Translations under genes and position numbers: made by a program
In this document: in pieces, positions 6,035 to 7,361 of the stretch
How positions within the stretch are numbered: the stretch's first letter is position 1
Layout: the number at the start of each line of letters is the position of its first letter
DNA from: Gallionella sp.
Lineage (GTDB): Bacteria; Pseudomonadota; Gammaproteobacteria; Burkholderiales; Gallionellaceae
Direction of reading: 5' to 3'
Length of the DNA: 7,361 nt
NCBI GenBank assembly: GCA_004298605.1
Contig: SCPW01000217.1
Span: forward strand, 1 to 7,361
The notes under the pieces: model-generated
Database searches by the model: none
Told to the model about the DNA's origin: nothing
What the model saw: only the letters and a program-made list of their open reading frames with translations

Positions 6035-6142
6035 GCCACAGAGAACACCGAGATCACAGAGAAAAAACGACTGTTTGATCTTACCGCTCGATTGCGCCAG
6101 AGAAACAATTTGAACCTCCACACTCTCTGTGTTCTCTGTGGC
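6035..6142. repeat. Inverted-repeat element with 9-base units between modB and modC
   Basis: GCCACAGAGAACACCGAGA (6035-6053) is complementary to 6124-6142 at 18 of 19 positions, around a 70-base centre. The left arm is three tandem 9-base units, NCACAGAGA-like, at 6036-6044, 6045-6053 (one change) and 6054-6062. The right arm holds two inverted units. As RNA it would make a long hairpin ending three bases before the likely modC ribosome-binding site (AAGG, 6145-6148). It resembles dispersed CACAGAG-type repeats I recall from several environmental genomes. Ends are not exact: A-rich runs flank it and no clear target duplication is seen. No protein is encoded in the centre. Confidence 0.65.
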
Positions 6143-6158
6143 AAAAGGTCTTTTTAGA

Positions 6159-7229
6159 ATGATCCAGGCACGCTTCGATCTCTGCTATCCCAGCTTCGAG
6201 TTGCACGCGGAATTGCGGGTGTTCGCACATGGCGTCATCGCGCTGTTCGGCCCATCCGGCTCCGGCAAGACCACCTTGCTGCGCTGCATCGCGGGGCTGG
6301 AACCGGCGGCCAAAGGGGAGTTGCAGGTAAAGGACGAAGTATGGCAGAGCGGCGCCAACTTCCTGCCGGTACACCGGCGCCCGCTGGGTTATGTGTTCCA
6401 GGAGGCCAGCCTGTTCCCGCATTTGTCGGTGCGGCAAAATCTGGAATACGGCATGAAGCGTATCCCGCCCGAACAGCGCAAGGTGCATCTGGAGCAGGTG
6501 GTGGAGTGGCTCGGCCTGAACAAGCTGATCGGGCGCGACAGCCCGGCTGGCTTATCCGGCGGTGAACGCCAGCGCGTCGCCATCGCCCGCGCGCTGCTGA
6601 CCAGCCCGCGCCTGCTGCTGATGGACGAACCGCTCTCGGCGCTGGATGCCGCCAGCAAGCGGGACATCATGCCCTATCTGGAACGCCTGCACGGCGAGCT
6701 GGAGATACCGGTGATCTATGTCAGCCATGCGCTGGATGAAGTGGCGCGGCTGGCCGATCAACTGGTGCTGATGGAGCGGGGGCGCGTCATCGCCAGCGGC
6801 GCGCTCAACGAAATGCTGGGGCGGCTGGATCTGCCCACCGCGCATCTGGACGACGCGGGCGCGGTGATCGAAGCCAGCGTGGCCGAACATGACGAAAAAT
6901 ACCACCTCACCCGGCTGGATTTTCCCGGTGGCAGCCTGTGGGTCAGCAAAGTGGAGCGCGCCATCGGCAATACCGTGCGCGCCCGCGTGCTGGCGCGCGA
7001 CGTGAGCATCGCCACCGCCGCGCCGCACGGCTCCAGCATCGCCAACATTCTCGCGGCGCGCATCGCCGAAATTCGGGACGAAGGCCAGGATCGCGTGAGC
7101 CTGCGCCTGAATGCCGGGAGTGGCTGTGTGCTGCTGTCACGCATCACCCGCCGCTCGCGCGACCAGCTCGGGTTGGCCGTGGGCATGGAGGTGTTTGCGC
7201 AGGTGAAGAGCGTGGCGCTGATTGCTTAG
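6159..7229 (+). CDS. modC: Molybdate ABC transporter ATP-binding protein ModC
   Basis: ModC is the cytoplasmic ATPase that powers molybdate import through ModB. The 356-residue protein contains Walker A GPSGSGKTT (31-39), the Q-loop FQEASLFPHLSV (80-91), ABC signature LSGGERQRVAIARAL (132-146), Walker B LLLMDE (152-157) with DEPLSALD, and the switch His190 in YVSHALDEV. Residues about 293-354, from SSIANILAARI through VGMEVFAQVKSVALI, form the C-terminal Mop/TOBE domain that binds oxyanion and can allow feedback inhibition. A GTG at 6129 extends the frame, but it lies inside the right arm of the repeat element. The ATG at 6159, ten bases after AAGG, gives the natural N-terminus MIQARFDL. The repeat element separates it from modB, so its expression may differ from modAB. 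Confidence 0.95.
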   Translation: MIQARFDLCYPSFELHAELRVFAHGVIALFGPSGSGKTTLLRCIAGLEPAAKGELQVKDEVWQSGANFLPVHRRPLGYVFQEASLFPHLSVRQNLEYGMKRIPPEQRKVHLEQVVEWLGLNKLIGRDSPAGLSGGERQRVAIARALLTSPRLLLMDEPLSALDAASKRDIMPYLERLHGELEIPVIYVSHALDEVARLADQLVLMERGRVIASGALNEMLGRLDLPTAHLDDAGAVIEASVAEHDEKYHLTRLDFPGGSLWVSKVERAIGNTVRARVLARDVSIATAAPHGSSIANILAARIAEIRDEGQDRVSLRLNAGSGCVLLSRITRRSRDQLGLAVGMEVFAQVKSVALIA

Positions 7230-7361
7230 GAGCCGAGAAATAACAACTTGAACATTCTGGCCGCGCTGGCGGGCGCGCTGCCGCGTTGCCGGTCGCTTGC
7301 AGGGAATGGCCATGCGGCGCGCCCGGCGTCTTGCAGCGCATCCCGCCAGCACACCCATAAT
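7230..7361. other. Unassigned 132 bases downstream of modC
   Basis: No gene is recognised here. Two frames stay open to the window edge. A plus-strand frame from a TTG at 7248 (MNILAALAGALPRC...) lies 15 bases after an AGGAG. A minus-strand frame enters from the edge and stops at 7228-7226 with ...ARMFKLLFLGS, which would be the end of a convergent gene overlapping the modC stop. Neither shows a family motif. CGCGC/GCGCG (7262-7266 and 7273-7277) is a short stem without a T-run, so it is not a convincing terminator. Confidence 0.25.

Noticed and set aside
6129..6158. GTG start giving a ten-residue longer ModC
   Set aside because: The extension is encoded by the right arm of the repeat element; the ATG at 6159 has a suitable AAGG upstream and the family N-terminus.
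7262..7277. GC-rich stem as a modC terminator
   Set aside because: Only five base pairs and no following T-run.

Overview
This 7.4 kb window is a molybdenum island from a moderately GC-rich Gram-negative proteobacterium. Protein style, the YaeQ homologue and the periplasmic signal peptide on ModA fit a betaproteobacterium, perhaps the Nitrosomonadales/Gallionellaceae side, but that placement is a guess from memory and not a search result. Nearly all of the DNA is coding.

Left arm (minus strand, about 2976 down to 1): a tightly packed molybdenum-cofactor operon in the order moaC-moaD-moaE-mobB-mobA-moeA. Neighbouring genes overlap by 1 to 8 bases or are one base apart, and moeA runs off the window after 239 residues. 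Together they cover cPMP formation (MoaC, which needs a MoaA not seen here), sulfur insertion to make molybdopterin (MoaD and MoaE), molybdenum insertion (MoeA) and conversion to the guanine dinucleotide form (MobA with the accessory GTPase MobB). moaA and mogA/moaB are not in the window.

Centre (2977-3167): a 191-base divergent control region. It holds a minus-strand promoter candidate (TTGGTT, 17-base gap, TATAAT), a sequence just downstream that can fold into a compact three-way junction in the moaC leader, and an inverted pair of 10-base repeats, one in front of each divergent gene.

Right arm (plus strand, 3168-7229): moeB-yaeQ-modA-modB-modC. MoeB activates the C-terminal glycine of MoaD, so the two arms work on the same pathway. 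ModABC is the high-affinity molybdate ABC importer supplying the metal. yaeQ, a family without a settled function, overlaps moeB by 11 bases and sits between moeB and modA.

Two small repeats stand out against this orderly background. A 39-base palindromic REP-like element lies in frame inside moeA and adds 13 residues. A roughly 110-base inverted-repeat element built on a 9-base CACAGAGA-type unit separates modB from modC and ends three bases before the modC ribosome-binding site. The last 132 bases after modC could not be assigned.
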